From: Sisyra terminalis
Taxonomy: Eukaryota; Arthropoda; Insecta; Neuroptera; Sisyridae
Assembly (NCBI GenBank): GCA_958496175.1
Contig: OY292275.1
Coordinates: 20,832,001 to 20,896,000, forward strand
DNA length: 64,000 bases
Reading direction: 5' to 3'
Positions 48,360 through 58,112 of this stretch are shown here, piece after piece. Under the pieces are notes generated by a model that was not told the origin of the DNA, did not search any database, and saw only the letters and a list, made by a program, of their open reading frames with translations. Numbering within the stretch: the first letter of the stretch is position 1; the number at the start of each line of letters is the position of its first letter. The translations under genes and the position numbers were made by a program.

Positions 48360-49620
48360 GAAATTTAAATACACTGAAATACTATGAATTAAATAAAAAT
48401 ATAAAATAAATTGTTTTGGTATAAATCATTTCACACGACACATTGGCACGGATGCTCGGCTTCATCCATTATTAAACGACAATGATTGGCTCGCAGGGTC
48501 TCCCTCAGTAGTTTAAAATTGAATCCCCTTTTGGGTAGTGGCGCTACTATCGCTCCTTTAAATAAAACCGCGAACCATTTTTTGTATAATATTATCACAA
48601 ATAGTACAATAAATTAAAATGAACATACCGGAATATTAATGATAAAGAAATAATAAATTATTTTAAATTTAAGAACTATAAAACTCAGGATTTTGGTCTC
48701 CATCGACTATCCTTGAAAAAAAAAACAAAAACTTGGTTGAAATTTTTGGTTTCAAAGTTTTTGTAAATGCGATATGTGAGTAAAGAGTAAAATATAAAAA
48801 TTGTAACATAAAAACAGTAAAAAGAAATATTTTTATTTCAATAAAGGATGTTCAAGGACTAATTTTTCTAAGTTTCAATGTTTGCGACCTAATTTTCAAT
48901 TATAAAATTCATCGCGCTCCGCTGTGATCGCTGTGATATTATAACAATTTATTGTAGTTCCGAGGAGTAATAAACTGCGAAACTTTGTACAAAAATAAAA
49001 AACAAAAAGTAAATTAATTAAAAATAAAAAAGATCCTGAAATCCGCGAAACTACAATGAAGACAAACTACAGGATCAAAATCAATAATAAATATATAATT
49101 ATAACAAAATGTGTTGAATAATTTATTAATTACGAATTTATTGTTTTCAAGGCAAAATATACTTCGTATAGATTCCAAAAATGTAGAAAAATAATTCAGA
49201 GTGCCAATTTTTAGTATTAAAACATCCTTTAAAAATTTTTGATCTGTTTACTCCCCCGTTTTCAGAATTATCAATCCCTTTAGGGAAGCGCGCCTGCTTG
49301 ATTGACGATCGCTGCGGTATGTATAAATATACATATTTTAATAAAAAAGGAAAAATATAAAGATAATAATTAAATGTATTTTATGATCTTATCTAAAAGA
49401 AAACAAAAGTTCAATAGATTTTACAAATATAATTACTTTTTAAGATAACAGAACATCAGCATAGTTTAATTATAAATATATTTTTCATTAATTCTTCACA
49501 ATTTTTATAAAATCAATGATTTCGTTAAAACTACATTTTTCTGTAAAAATAATTTATGGTTTTTCTAGATTTTTTAAAAAATAATAAACCAATGGTAACT
49601 TAGGTAACTTATACTCTAAG
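48360..49620. other. Intergenic between phosphatase promoter and HAD gene
   Basis: Positions 48420-48580 are less AT-rich and contain the minus-strand CCAAT box and probable promoter of the phosphatase. The rest is AT-rich and probably includes the 3' UTR of the HAD gene. No other coding signal. Confidence 0.5.
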
Positions 49621-49625
49621 CAATT

Positions 49626-50387
49626 TTACTTTTCATTCGTTTGAAGAAATATATGAAAATCGTACAAAGAGGAGAACACATTGTTCTCATTTAAAGCTGG
49701 AAATTTTTCAAATAAAACTTTCGCAGATTCTGTACTTATTAAAACTGAATTCCATCCAGCATTAGTGGCGCCTTGAAAGTCCAAAGTTGGAGAATCCCCA
49801 ATATGTAACGCTTGCGACTTTTTAACATTCGGAATTGCCGATTTTTCTAAGGCTTTATTAAAAATATTTGGTAATGGCTTTTCGCATTCTGCACTATACG
49901 ATGTTAAAACAAAATCAAAGTAATGATCTATTTTCATATTTTTTAAAATGGTTGTCAAACGAGGATCGAAATTCGAAATCACTCCTAGTTGAATATTTTT
50001 ATTTTTGAAATATTTCAATAAATCTTCGCTTCCGTGCGTCTGTTCCCAGCACACTTCCGTTTCATAAGTTGAAATTAATTCGGCCGCTATTGAATCAAGC
50101 TTTGAATGGTCTGCATTTTTACAATTTTTTGAATCTTTGAAAGTTCCATGAATTATTGCTGTCCACCATTTGTTCCAACCAAGTCCTGAATACAATCCAA
50201 AATTGGGATGTTCTTTATTCATTTTGTACCAATGCACTTTGAAATTATCCGCCAATTCTTTGTTATCACAAATCACTCCATAGAGAGCGCCAATATCGCC
50301 GTACTGTTTTCCAGGTGAATTCCGAAATTTCAATAGTGTATTTGTTATATCAAATGTAATTAGTCGAATACACGACAGATTCAACAT
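49626..50387 (-). CDS. HDHD3: HAD-superfamily hydrolase, HDHD3 / REG-2 type
   Basis: Single exon, 253 residues (human HDHD3 251, fly REG-2 about 260). HAD motif I is RLITFDITNTLL with nucleophile Asp13; the second motif position is Thr15 instead of the usual Asp acid/base, as I recall for this subfamily (FDVTNTL). A helical cap domain (about 25-115) contains the WNKWW stretch. Motif II ISNFD (about 137-141), motif III Lys170 before Pro171 and motif IV HIGDSPTLDFQGA (about 195-207) complete the fold. The substrate is unknown for the family and the missing Asp makes ordinary phosphatase activity uncertain. Fly dREG-2 was named for rhythmic expression; regulation here is not visible. Divergent from the Mbs-like gene. 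Confidence 0.93.
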   Translation of the reverse strand: MLNLSCIRLITFDITNTLLKFRNSPGKQYGDIGALYGVICDNKELADNFKVHWYKMNKEHPNFGLYSGLGWNKWWTAIIHGTFKDSKNCKNADHSKLDSIAAELISTYETEVCWEQTHGSEDLLKYFKNKNIQLGVISNFDPRLTTILKNMKIDHYFDFVLTSYSAECEKPLPNIFNKALEKSAIPNVKKSQALHIGDSPTLDFQGATNAGWNSVLISTESAKVLFEKFPALNENNVFSSLYDFHIFLQTNEK

Positions 50388-50839
50388 GATTGTAAAGTAA
50401 TATTATTGTTAATATGTACAATTTGCGTTTAGTTATTTAAAAGTAAAGGATTTCACAGTGCGCAAACATAGCAAATCTAAAGTGAACTGAATCGACGACT
50501 TCGCGAATGTGCTATGAGAGTGTAAAAGGGGAATGCGATTAGACTAAATGATATGAAATTCTGATCATTTTTTAAGCGTTATCAACGTGTAAAATAATCA
50601 ATAAATGATAGAGAATATAATGATAAATAAAGTGAATCTGAAAAGTATTCAATGAAATTGTAAAAGGTGTTAATTTTTTGGAATTCAAATTTTGCGCGAT
50701 TGCATGGAAATAAAGTTAGTCATAAAAGTTGTAAACAGGCCGTGAAACAAAAGATGCAAAAGATAGCCGTAATTTTAGTGATTTATTTGTAGAACTGTTA
50801 CGAACTTCAAATCGTAGATCCTCAACTTGTAATTCTTGA
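50388..50839. promoter_or_regulatory. Shared divergent promoter region
   Basis: About 450 bp separate the HAD start codon from the likely Mbs transcription start. No TATA box is convincing for either gene. A bidirectional promoter is an inference from spacing only. Confidence 0.45.
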
Positions 50840-50845
50840 TCAGTC
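50840..50845 (+). promoter_or_regulatory. Initiator-like element upstream of the Mbs exon
   Basis: TCAGTC matches the arthropod initiator TCAKTY and is followed by repeated CGTCTG/GTCGTC. If used it gives a 5' UTR of about 190 nt containing two short upstream frames. A TATA box is absent, which fits a housekeeping promoter. Confidence 0.4.
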
Positions 50846-50864
50846 GTCTGTCGTCGTCTGTTAA

Positions 50865-50885
50865 ATGCTAGTGTTTGTGGTGTAA
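50865..50885 (+). other. Upstream ORF 1 in Mbs 5' leader
   Basis: ATG CTA GTG TTT GTG GTG TAA, six codons and stop, with A at -3 of its ATG. Predicted to lie in the leader if transcription starts near 50842. Confidence 0.35.
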
Positions 50886-50997
50886 GAAGTGAGTAGTGTG
50901 TGAAGTGCGTGCTAGGTCGTGATCAGGGCTCTGTGGACCGCTCCCTCCGTTTATACTTGCATTATTTCTAATTTTTAAATAAAAAAAATACATTTTT

Positions 50998-51018
50998 ATG
51001 GCGCCAGCAACTGTTTAG
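50998..51018 (+). other. Upstream ORF 2 in Mbs 5' leader
   Basis: ATG GCG CCA GCA ACT GTT TAG, stopping 12 bp before the main ATG. Its start context has G at +4. Such a short frame so close to the main start could lower initiation there or allow reinitiation. Confidence 0.4.
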
Positions 51019-51030
51019 TATTTACTAAAA

Positions 51031-51276
51031 ATGTCTTTAGAGACCCGTACTTCTGCTCTGTTCAAAAGAGCTGAACAATTACGGCGATGGGAAGATTCCG
51101 ACACAAATCGTGCTCCTATAGTGCCTAAAACTAAAACCCGTAAAGTTAAATTTTCAATTGGATGTGTGTTTTTGGCTGCTTGTGCAGCTGGTGAAAAGGA
51201 AAAGGTCCTCAGTTTGTTACAAAAAGGAGCCGATATTGACACTTCAAATGTAGATGGGCTAACAGCCTTGCATCAG
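51031..51276 (+). CDS. Mbs: Myosin phosphatase targeting subunit (MYPT/Mbs), first coding exon
   Basis: 82 codons from ATG with AAAA before it, ending CATCAG at donor GTAAGT, phase 0. Contains the MYPT N-terminal helix (FKRAEQLRRWEDSDTN), the PP1-docking RVxF-type motif KVKF (residues 38-41) and the start of the ankyrin repeats (GCVFLAACAAGEKEKVLSLL then KGADIDTSNVDGLTALHQ). Human MYPT1 has the same order and splits ankyrin repeat 1 similarly. The product recruits PP1 catalytic subunit to myosin II and thereby controls contractility. The remaining exons lie beyond the window. The antisense frame at 51015-51242 is a shadow. Confidence 0.93.
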
Positions 51277-53312
51277 GTAAGTCAATACACCTGCATAGTT
51301 TTGATGAACTAATAGCGGTTTAATCAGTCTTATCTGTGTCGCCCAGTACCCACCCTCACATCTTTAAATCTAGCCACTTGCCCATTTATTATGCACTTGT
51401 TACGACCTTAAGCAAATTACTAATGCAATTTGATTGACATCTGTTCAGCAAAATGGCCGGGAAATGCAGCTGTCATTTTTACATAATTGTGTTAAATCAA
51501 AGATGTCCACAAATGCTCCACTTATCACTATTTCGAGTACGTGCCATTCAATGATTCAGTCTTGTTAAATCTTCGCTTGTAATTAATTCAATGACCGTGT
51601 TATCATCGTATTGTATTTATTTCTACTTTACTGTAGTTGTAAACCGATAGTATTTATATTTTTCTCAAATTGTTATTTGAAACTACAACTCCAATATACA
51701 CACATAATTCTATTGAGTAATACATATAGTTTTAAAAATTATAAATCGACAATTTTAAAATATCATTAACTTAAAACGGAACAATATATATTTATATATA
51801 ATACATTTGTCCAATGCCGGAAACCTCATTGCTCCCGGTTTGTTCCCGAAGGAAATAATGTGCTAGTTATCGGAAAAATTGACTTATTTTTATATTAATC
51901 ATGACATCAGTTTTCCGTTGAAACGTATTTGCAAAAATAGATTTTGAAATCTTTTTCTAGAGCCATGTAATAAAAATCTATTCTGGTTGGTCCCCGATTT
52001 GGCTTTGAATCTAAATTATAAGTTTTACAATGAAATATTTTTCAAGATTTTATGTATTAGCATGCAAATGTTTTGAAATTATGTGAATTTGAGTAATTAG
52101 TTTTAATTAATTATAACTCATATATTTTATTATTTTTGAAACGCTTGCTAGTTACTAATAAGTTGATAAACTCCAGATTCAGGATATTATTATATTTTAT
52201 ATGTTGTACTCGTAATTTTATTATTTTCTGCCTAATGGTAGGTTTAAATTCTCGCGTTGTTGAACTTTTCATTCCACAACAGTCTGTTATTGATATGATT
52301 CTAAAGATTAAAATAGTCCATTCCTTTTTAAATACATTCTTCCATTTTGTGAAGGAATATTTCCTTTTTTTGGGATATGATCCATCCCGTTAATTCGTTA
52401 ATTAATCGTTATTTCTTTATTGACTTTTCTTAATACTTCTACGTTTGTAAACCTGCTCCGTTCATTTTAATTTCTTCCTTCTTCTCCAAAATCACAGTTT
52501 AAATCTTTTAAGATAATCCTGTTTATTAAATTTGGTTTGTATCTTAGTATATTTAGATATTAAAGAAACTGCTGAAGAATTCATTTAAAATAATGAAACG
52601 TCCAATGATTCAGCTTCTTACAAAATACTATACTATAATAGTTTAGTTTAGAGTTAAATATTTTTTTAAGATATGTAAGCCAAGAAGTAATAAAACCACT
52701 GAAATAAACTTACGAGAGATTGAATTTTTGGTTCCTATTTCTATATTATTATTTTTTTACTTTATTTGAACACAATAACTGCAAACATCCGCCGTAAATA
52801 TTTGAAAAATAAAAAAAAAATCTTATCCTATACCCACCACGATATTGTAGATTGTATAAAAACATATATTTGATCAGGATAACAAAAAATATTCGAATTT
52901 TGTTTTATTTAGCCATAGTATTTCGTACATTACTTCAAAAATGAATTTATGTAGGAATTCTTAAAGAATATTTTAATATAGGCATTATTTAAACTTTTCT
53001 TTCAATAGGGGTGATTAATTTATCTTTTTAGCCTGTTAGAATAACAATCGTACTTCCTTTTTCCGTTATTTTTTTTTCATTTTTTCTTCTACAACATTCA
53101 AAACGATATTTTTTCTTTTGAAAATGTGATCCGTGATTCATCCCGTTAGAATTTCTTCTTGTAATTTTATTGAATTCTTATTCTCATTAATTATTATATT
53201 ATTATTGTAATTAAATTATTTTTTTCTTCACTGGCTCTTCCCAATACTTCTCAACTTCTAAGTCGAGTTATTCATTTCTATTTTTCATTAAAAAAATGCA
53301 TTAAAGCTTGTT

Positions 53313-53440
53313 AGTGGACGAGTCGTCAAGGTGGCCCCTCTGAGTCTGACCGATCCTGAGTTGAATTCTCGTGACGAGCAAATATTTTCGAATTTTTGTA
53401 AACCATCAAGTCTGAAGACCATAGTAATAAAAAAGGAACA
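53313..53440 (+). mobile_element. tRNA-derived SINE, copy 3 (degraded)
   Basis: Shares GAGTCGTCAAGGTGGCC-like head, TTGAATTCTCGTGACGAGCA (damaged B box), GAGCAAATATTTTCGAATTT and GAAGACCATAG with the family. Truncated in the body. Confidence 0.65.
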
Positions 53441-54599
53441 ACAATTAACTATTCAATAAAATATTGATACCATAACCATATAAAAAACAAGGAAATTTAT
53501 AAGAATATTTTCAAATCTCATTTCAAAGTTATCAAACAATATGACTGCTTAAAATTTTAATAAATTCAATATAAAAGATTCCGCATATAATTTTTTAAAA
53601 ATTGTGCAAGCGATTTAAATATATCTTTAAATACTGAATTTATTTCAGTTGCAACTTTAGTATTTTCTTAATTTTTTTTACAACATTTAATACCTCTTTT
53701 ATTTTGTAAATCCTTGTGCATATTTTAAAATAGGTAATTTTAAATTTTACTAGACATACAGTTAGACTAGTAAGACAGTATAAAATTTATTACATGCATA
53801 CTTTTAAAACAGAGTCAACTGATATAAATTAATTTTGGTTCATCTAATTTACAATTTTTTACTCGTTCACGTGCCAAATATTAAAGGTCATACATTTTTT
53901 ATGTAATATTTAAAATTTTAATTTGAAATCAAATAAGATAACAAAACTATAATTGTCTAAAAATATATTAATTTCTTTGTTTGATTGATTTCATTAACAT
54001 TTTTTTATTATTTCAAGCTTTGATTTTGATACACTAATTTGATGAATTGCTAATATTTTGGGACCAATGCTTGTTGTAAAACGTATACCTATTAATCTAT
54101 TAAAGAGTAGCAATACCACTGAACTTGTTACATATGTAATCCAGATATTAGGCTAAGGAAGTAGCAGGTAGGCGAATATTAATCAATAAACTTACTAGCA
54201 CTTACACAACACTTAATTGTCGCAAATATATTCAGTGCAAATATTTTTATTTTTTCGGTTTCGGCAAAAATCTGCTAAAAAAAGTTTGTGAACTTACGTG
54301 GAGCTTTTGAAAGCGATTAGCATAGGATAAACATTTATTAATAGTGGCTTCATTTACACAACTAAATGGATTGTTCATAAATATGGATTTAATTAAGCTT
54401 ATTTATAATTGAATAAAATGAATCAATATACTAAAAAATTGTGGGCAAAAGGATTATTGATTTCGGTTGCAAAAAAATACTCTTATCGGAGGCTAAGAGT
54501 TACACAATGCTTAAAATATTTGTTTATGAATTCGATGGGTGTGTAGGAAAAAAAATCCATTTTTTGTTCCTCTTTATTTGTACTAAGCAATTCTGATAT

Positions 54600-55570
54600 T
54601 TCTTTAAGATATTTTCCCGTATGATGGGCTTATAAAATTTTTTTTTTTCTGCTTAAATTGGCTAGAATATGGTAATAAAGTGATTTTTTTAAAATTGGTA
54701 ATAGTTAGAAAGATACAGTCGTTACAAGAATACAGATATCGTTATAATTTTGACCGTACTTGAAACATTAAACACGTTTATCTCAAATCAGTGTTTTTCA
54801 AACTTGTCTTCGTCATATCTAGAGATGCAAACGATATATCGATTTTTTGAAACATCGATATATTGTTTATAACTATCGATGTTGAAATCTAAAACTTCGA
54901 TGATACATTATTCTTCATGAGCAATGTTTTATGAAAGATATTTCATCATAGCATCACTTTCCGTCTAGTTCATGATCTACAGTTACACACAAACAGAAAT
55001 CTCTCTCAGTAGTGTAGATTGAGCGTAGATTTGAGAAATCCGCCAGTTTACAATATAACGCATGAGATTATAAAGTAAAGAAATTTACATTTTTCGGTAA
55101 TATATTATTAATTGAAAAATGTTTTATATAAATATATTTAAATGATAGTAAAAATCATCGAAAAAAAATTCCTAAACTTCGATGTTTTTAACATCGATTC
55201 GTTTTTAAAATATCTATGTTCCAATATCGATGTTTTTATGAGCGATTCATATCTCGAGAACCATTTGATCATAATCGAAAAATTTCAAATATTTATAACA
55301 AAAAAAATCGTTAAATTACAACTTTTTCTTAAAAAGTCTGCCAAAAATTCACTTATCCATATTTTTAATTAAATCTAATTCATTCATTGTTTTTAAGCTT
55401 ACAGATTAAAACGCTGTTTTTTTTTTTTTACTTGTACACACAAGCGTGTATAATACGTCTAAAATAAATATTAACAAATGATAAAAAAATAGAAGTTCTA
55501 TCTTTTTATTGGTCCTCAAAAAATAAAAAAAAAATGCTTAGAAAATACAGCCTCACTCTGAAGAACCCCC
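54600..55570 (+). mobile_element. Dispersed repeat Y, copy 1, split by an insertion
   Basis: Left part 54600-54821 has CCCGTATGATGGGCTTA, AGATACAGTCGTTACAAGAA, CTCAAATCAGTGTTTTTCAA and CATATCTA. The right part resumes at 55248 with CATATCTCGAGAACC. The copy at 63786 runs through this point without interruption (CATATCTCGAAGAATAG). The right limit is uncertain. Confidence 0.65.
54822..55247. mobile_element. Nested DNA-transposon-like insertion in repeat Y
   Basis: A 426-bp insert flanked by CATATCTA (54814-54821) and CATATCTC (55248-55255), 7 of 8 bases identical, the target-site length of hAT elements. Ends are loosely inverted (GAGATGCAAACGATATATCG versus the complement of CGATGTTTTTATGAGCGA) and the inside is rich in ATCGAT. 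No transposase; the open frame at 55142-55372 crosses the right border and is chance. Confidence 0.65.
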
Positions 55571-56994
55571 TTAAGTCGCTTATAAACTTTATATATTCAA
55601 AAGTTTTATATTTTTACTAGAAAATTATATACTGTTATTAGTAAAACATATTTGTGAATATTATAGTATGTACCATTTTCACTCATCTTTTATATTCAAG
55701 CATTTCATAGTATTTGAGAAGCGACTCTTTCGAGGATTACTGAGATCGATGTGAACTAAATAATATCTGTAGACTAACAGGGAAAAGGATTTTACGGAAA
55801 ATTGTAAATCTAATGAGGGTAGTATTTGCGGTGTTAATAACTATTAAAATATTTTTATTTCCTACACTACTAACCCAATATCAACATTAAGAGCGATAAT
55901 AGCGTTATCGATATCCGATTGAATTTCTAATCCCTTTTAAGATACTTTGCATTAATACGGGTACGTCATATGCATTCAATGTACGTCGTATGCTTTTAAG
56001 CACGCCCCAGCTTTGCAAATCCTACACGTGTATTAGAAATATATATATTTTTTGGCTTGGAGATATTGGTTACGAATGTAGATATAAAAACACGACTTTA
56101 TATGTTTGTTATGTAAGCAAAATAGAAAATAGAAGAGTTTTTAAGGGAATTTGTAAGTTCGCCGAATGGCACATAAGTAAAAAAGAAAAAAAGCATGCAA
56201 AATTATTTTTATTTTTCTTGTTTGAAACTAAAATTCAAATTTAGGTTTTCGATTTATTATATGATATGTGCTTTTCTTGTACATTTTTTTTTTGATGTGG
56301 TTATTTCAATAGATTATATTGGCCTAGTATTGGCTTACCCTCAAGAGAACTTTTTCCAGTTTCAAGGAATGTGCAAGTAATCAATGAATTTATTCAGGCA
56401 AAAATCGGTAAACATGTATATTGTTTTTGTATAGTCGATAAAAGAGTTTGTAGCAGTATGAAATTCAATATTTTTCATGGTTTAAATTTCCTTGTATTTC
56501 CATTTTCTCAGACAATGTTATCGTAGAAAGTAATGATCCATTGTTATAAAAATTGAGTAGTTAATTGAAAAATAAAAAAATCCTTACTTTACTTACAAAT
56601 TGTTAAATAGTCACTAGAATTAAGAACATCGTTTTCGAAAAATGAGTTATTTTAATTAAGTTAATTGTTTTTTTTTTTCAGTAAAAATATTCAATCCCGA
56701 TTTTTACTCTATGTAGTTGGAGAAAAAAGTTTTAAGTTTTAAAAAAAACTGCAGAGGTATTCAACGACTATAAACTATTTACACCTACCAGTTCTTAAAG
56801 GGTTATCCAATAACAATTTATAGAGTAACGGATTTAGAAGATACGGAACCCAAAACACGAACTTTATATTTCCTTGAATTGATCACTATTTTGGTAGATG
56901 ATAGTTTCCATGGTGGATTTCCATACCTTTGTAAGATATGCTTATGTGTTTGCATTGAATAATGGTTACCCAGAAAGAAAAGTATGACGAAACT

Positions 56995-57375
56995 AGGATA
57001 GGCCCAGGCTTGGCCCAGCTATGCTGAAGTTTGGACCAAGCTTGTAAACCAGTCTTGACCCAGCCTTAGTGAAATTTGGGAATTATAACACGTATCCAAG
57101 CGTGGAGATAAGCTCACGCTTCATTATCACAACTGGGCCATGCTTAAGAGACTGGCCTAAACTTAATTGCCAAGTATGACTCAAGCTTATTTTCTAATGA
57201 TAGTTAATAAATAATAGTTAGAAGAGTTATTAAATACTACTTACCTAATATCAAAGTTAGTGGTCAAGTTATAATTAACAATTTGTAAGGCTCAGGTTGC
57301 CGTTAATTAGTTGAAGATAAGGCTCCCCAGGCTTCCCCTAAGCTTGGTTAATCATTGGTATGGCCAAGGCTATCT
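56995..57375. repeat. Cluster of AAGCTTGG / GGCCCA motifs
   Basis: Within 380 bp the motifs GGCCCAGGCTTGGCCCAGC, GGACCAAGCTTG, GACCCAGCC, CAAGCGTG, GGGCCATGC, CTCAAGCTT, GGCTCAGG, GGCTTCCCC, TAAGCTTGG and GGCCAAGGCT recur in both orientations. GC is well above the rest of the intron. Probably a degenerate short-period repeat or a transposon with motif-rich ends; the family is not recognised. Confidence 0.5.
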
Positions 57376-57950
57376 ACCCTGTAATCCTAAGGACTTAAGG
57401 GTTTCTGGTTCGGGGATATACTTCCAGTAGTAGATCTCTAACCAGTTGTAAAAAAAGGTATTCGATTATTTGCCTTACAAAAAACTTGATAAGTTGATAG
57501 ATTTAGGTGTTAAAATTTAAAAAAAATTATCACTGCTTAGCGAAACCGCTGTTAAAATTATGCGAAATTTATGGTTACTAATTTTGGGATTTTATTTCAG
57601 TAATCATATTGTGTTCTCGGTAAAGTGTATTAAGAAAGAAATCGAAAAAGCAGAAAGAGAAAAAAAATTGTTTCACTTGCTTTTATTTTTTTAAACATTT
57701 GCGGAGAATATCTCGATTGAAATTTTGAATCGTTGTCAAAGGATCTTATTCATCATTCAAATATGAATTATTTTAAAGTATAGAAACAAAGACTCCAAAT
57801 TGAAAGTCTGAAGTAAAAAAAGCTCAATCCGAAAATCCCAAATATAATTTGTCCCAATTTTCAGAGTAATCGTTTGTGGAATAACGTATATGACTACGTG
57901 CAATGCGGAGGATCTTAGCGAATTAAAATCTTTGGGTATATTTTTTTATA

Positions 57951-58112
57951 TGTTATTTACTGTCACTTTATAACAACCAAGGTCTTTAGTGACTCTAGGG
58001 TTAATAAAAATCCGTAAATCGAGAAATATTGAAAAATTAATCGCTACGAGATTCGAATCCAACGCCTACCAGTTTTGAAGCAGTCACTTTAACCACTCGG
58101 CTACCAGTAGGC
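57951..58112 (-). mobile_element. tRNA-derived SINE, copy 4
   Basis: The minus strand begins TGGTAGCCGAGTGGTTAAAG (A box region), TGACTGCTTCAAAACTGGTA, then GGCGTTGGATTCGAATCTCG (B box), GGATTTTTATTAACCCTAGA, CTAAAGACCTTGG and GTGACAGTAAATAACA. Closest to a full-length member. Confidence 0.82.

Noticed and set aside
55142..55372. 76-codon plus-strand frame
   Set aside because: It spans the border between the nested insertion and repeat Y, so it cannot be an old gene.
55990..56380. Two overlapping plus-strand frames in the Mbs intron
   Set aside because: No ankyrin or other MYPT similarity, no splice signals in phase, and Lys/Phe-rich background composition.
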